Made by a program: the position numbers and the translations under genes
The notes under the pieces: model-generated
Databases searched by the model: none
Seen by the model: only the letters and a program-made list of their open reading frames with translations
Told to the model about the DNA's origin: nothing
From: an uncultured Eubacteriaceae bacterium
GTDB lineage: Bacteria > Bacillota > Clostridia > Eubacteriales > UBA1433
Assembly (NCBI GenBank): GCA_937914785.1
Contig: CALGIV010000116.1
Coordinates: 1-8,061 of the forward strand
Length of the DNA stretch: 8,061 nucleotides
Direction: 5' to 3'
In this document: one piece after another, positions 7,401 through 8,061 of the stretch
Layout: each line of letters begins with the position of its first letter
Numbering within the stretch: position 1 is the first letter of the stretch

Positions 7401-7975
7401 AAAACTTGATCATTTGTTTTTGAGCACACCAATCCTATCCAATCATCAAAAAACTCTACTTCATTAACATTAAAATAATTGTTCATCAATTGATATATCT
7501 CTAAAAAATAATAGCTTTTTTTATGATCTGGATAATCATTAATTCCAAAAGGCACAGTTATAATAACACGTCCATCTTCTCGTAAAAGTTTTTCAACTTT
7601 TGCCATATATCTCTGTGGTATCAATAAATGTTCTATTATTTCAGCACAAATAATCGTGTCATATTTAACTTGAAAATCATACTCCATAAAGTCAGCACAT
7701 AAAAAATTTACTCGATTTTGAGTTGCTTCATATTCTTTTTCTAATATTTCGTTTGAATATGCAATAACTTCATTTGCAATATCTATCCCCGTCACAAGAA
7801 AACCTTCTCTACCGAGCAGAATTGAACAAATGCCCTGAGAACAACCTATATCTAAAACATTTTTACCGATTACATTCTCACAGATCCAATGAATTCGCTC
7901 ACGAGATTTTATCTTCATATACTCGCCCAGTTCACCAATATATGCTTCGGAAATTCTATCTAAATGATCGTTCAT
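4487..7975 (-). CDS. Multidomain methyltransferase / coiled-coil / CgeB-like GT-B / GT2 glycosyltransferase
   Basis: A 1162-residue cytoplasmic protein with four recognisable modules. (1) Class I SAM methyltransferase, about 1-185: NVLDIGCSQG (39-48), acidic Asp65 in TGIDIA, CADFMEYD (93-100), IICAEIIEH (108-116) and LLREDGRVIITVPFG (130-144). (2) Coiled coil, about 220-311, with heptad-spaced hydrophobics at 227, 234, 241, 248, 255, 262, 269, 276 and 283, then leucines at 286, 293, 300 and 307. A basic patch (327-348) and a polar linker (349-370) follow. (3) GT-B module like CgeB-type Glyco_trans_1_2, about 400-725, with FAGSWASRYKNR (559-570) and MRVYELQALGCLMLTNY (644-660). (4) GT2 module, about 862-1090: AVIIPIYNN (865-873), Asp900/Asp901 in LIDDGSTDEE, DPD (955-957) and GQDSLYF (1043-1049, candidate base Asp1045). 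Residues 728-860 are unassigned. The start has AAGGAG six bases upstream and overlaps the preceding gene by 20 bp. The acceptor and sugar donors are unknown. Confidence 0.9.
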   Translation of the reverse strand: MNDHLDRISEAYIGELGEYMKIKSRERIHWICENVIGKNVLDIGCSQGICSILLGREGFLVTGIDIANEVIAYSNEILEKEYEATQNRVNFLCADFMEYDFQVKYDTIICAEIIEHLLIPQRYMAKVEKLLREDGRVIITVPFGINDYPDHKKSYYFLEIYQLMNNYFNVNEVEFFDDWIGLVCSKTNDQVLTVDEHLLKQIEDCFYAHENKLLNNFKKASNESYQLNKKNKRLLEENKQLSDRIITLENDTKQLNSQISNIEKLRKEMLDLDQLIKDSEEKITELKNYNINLIKANETLKLKSNNLNDLLYQARKKNNIYENSFPRKLRRKLKNNPVLYKLYRKIKPNNTNSTKNVNDVINTDDNGSSDIQRINTGIYEELDSYISQIQDSNGSAYYPQANLTIGIITDEYMYNYYKDAARLIAIRPDNYAAVIDEEKPAMILFISCWQGMHNGEWRGEVIQQTVVPQIFSYAKERGIKTVFQTIEDPPNYERFLPIAQAADVIFTSCEEKIEDYKRDTDNEKVYLLNYGINPLIHNPIGINEKYEIGNKDLHQMAFFAGSWASRYKNRCADTRMIFDGVLENQSGLMIADRNSEIRGYQFPIQYQPYVVPAIEHLTLQKAHKLFDYSININSVQNSTTMCAMRVYELQALGCLMLTNYALSISKNFPQLFMILDKSEVKTILNGYDRTQRYRMQIENLRYVMSECTVFDRFNEIFEKAGIEYKFKPKTIAVLCRSKTERIREQFEKQDYVDKILLEESELQTTHWDYLTFFNEEEAYGQNVLTDLANGFKYTDVAYITKDPEISGKEYDYVEGEARLAYTLVQKNALTPEAVLQKCITAKGFKLDAFGINDRQNRTSEKKEVAVIIPIYNNGRYLYGRCLNSLLRSSIFGKMQLYLIDDGSTDEETIKVIHRIAAQYDNVTTCFFNDGGSGSASRPRNKGVEISTEPYITYLDPDNEALNDGYARLYEKIKSEACDFAFGAVLAMRDKPRKIGYLFNNTRIEKPREVLLKEKMRPQSIQACLIKRTLTEQNDIISPDGALGQDSLYFQELMLTAGSAYYIDLPIHAYYAERADSVVNTLNAEFFRKFLLLEQEQAARFKNYGVYEDYIQRRLDYFVVNWYLKKLESVEASEREESLVLLEQILALYGKALIDYQLSKELS
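4496..4501 (-). promoter_or_regulatory. Shine-Dalgarno site for the GTG start of the ABC permease
   Basis: AAGGAG lies within the last codons of the large glycosyltransferase gene, nine bases before the GTG at 4486. It supports this unusual start codon and translation right at the upstream stop. Confidence 0.65.
4511..4565 (-). repeat. Direct repeat, copy 1 (3' end of the 1162-residue gene)
   Basis: These 55 bases are identical to 8007-8061, in the same orientation and 3496 bp apart. In both copies they encode the residues LVLLEQILALYGKALIDY in the same frame. At 4510 the match stops. At 4565 the comparison ends only because the second copy reaches the window edge, so the real repeat is probably longer. 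Confidence 0.95.
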
Positions 7976-8061
7976 TTTTTGCTCCTTTTTCCCTATAAAT
8001 AGCTGTATAATCGATTAATGCCTTACCGTAAAGCGCCAGAATCTGCTCCAGCAAAACCAGG
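7956..8061 (-). CDS. Upstream glycosyltransferase gene, C-terminal end only (paralogue of the 1162-residue protein)
   Basis: Reading the minus strand in from the right edge, an open frame runs 34 codons to a TAG at 7958-7956. Its first 18 visible residues (LVLLEQILALYGKALIDY) are identical to residues 1138-1155 of the 1162-residue protein, down to the DNA level. After that the two tails differ: TAIYREKGAKNERSFR here, QLSKELS there. The gene must therefore carry at least the end of the same GT2-type C-terminal module. It overlaps the start of the next gene by 20 bp, and its tail contains that gene's ribosome binding site. Everything upstream lies outside the window, so its full domain content is unknown. 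Confidence 0.8.
   Translation of the reverse strand, partial: LVLLEQILALYGKALIDYTAIYREKGAKNERSFR
7982..7987 (-). promoter_or_regulatory. Shine-Dalgarno site of the multidomain glycosyltransferase gene
   Basis: On the minus strand AAGGAG lies six bases before the ATG at 7975, inside the coding end of the preceding gene. It supports this start and coupled expression. Confidence 0.75.
8007..8061 (-). repeat. Direct repeat, copy 2 (3' end of the upstream paralogous gene, cut by window edge)
   Basis: This stretch is identical over all 55 bases to 4511-4565. It ends sharply at 8007, where the tail of the upstream gene and the ribosome binding region of the next gene begin. Complete identity without silent changes points to recent duplication or ongoing gene conversion. 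Confidence 0.95.

Overview
The window looks like a chromosomal segment of a low-GC Bacillota (Firmicutes) bacterium. Shine-Dalgarno sites are strong (AAGGAG), the promoters are sigma-A-like with extended -10 elements, the predicted UDP-GlcNAc 2-epimerase resembles Bacillus MnaA, and the ABC exporter is TagGH-like. I cannot name the genus. The sequence is a mosaic: very AT-rich blocks alternate with clearly GC-richer ones, as is common in surface-polysaccharide loci.

Left part (1-1430). The first 258 bases hold the start of a minus-strand gene that runs off the window. Its N-terminus matches the DUF4062 domain found at the head of TEP1/NWD1-like STAND NTPases, so it may be a signalling or defence protein. 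A divergent promoter region of about 160 bp separates it from a plus-strand gene for a membrane-anchored alpha/beta hydrolase (420-1391). A 14-bp perfect stem with U-tracts on both strands (1396-1428) serves as terminator for the hydrolase and for the operon converging on it.

Right part (1451-8061, all minus strand). This is the 3' end of a tightly packed cell-surface glycan operon, in transcription order: (a) the last 34 codons of a large glycosyltransferase gene that enters from the right edge; (b) a 1162-residue protein made of a SAM methyltransferase, a long coiled coil, a CgeB-like GT-B glycosyltransferase and a GT2 glycosyltransferase; (c) an ABC-2 permease; (d) a short Wzt/TagH-type ATPase; (e) UDP-N-acetylglucosamine 2-epimerase (wecB/mnaA); (f) a 128-codon remnant of a GT4 glycosyltransferase. 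Successive genes overlap or lie within 2 bp of each other, which suggests coupled translation from one transcript. A coherent reading is that the epimerase supplies UDP-ManNAc, the large glycosyltransferases build and perhaps methylate a glycan or teichoic-acid-like polymer, and the ABC pair exports it.

The most interesting signals are structural. An exact 55-bp direct repeat (4511-4565 and 8007-8061, cut by the window edge) shows that the incoming gene and the 1162-residue gene share their 3' ends, so large glycosyltransferase genes stand in tandem with swapped front modules. Base composition changes sharply inside the 1162-residue gene near 6840-6900, at the boundary between the methyltransferase/coiled-coil half and the glycosyltransferase half. 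The end of wecB overlaps an out-of-frame relic of the upstream part of the GT4 remnant, which looks like the scar of a deletion.
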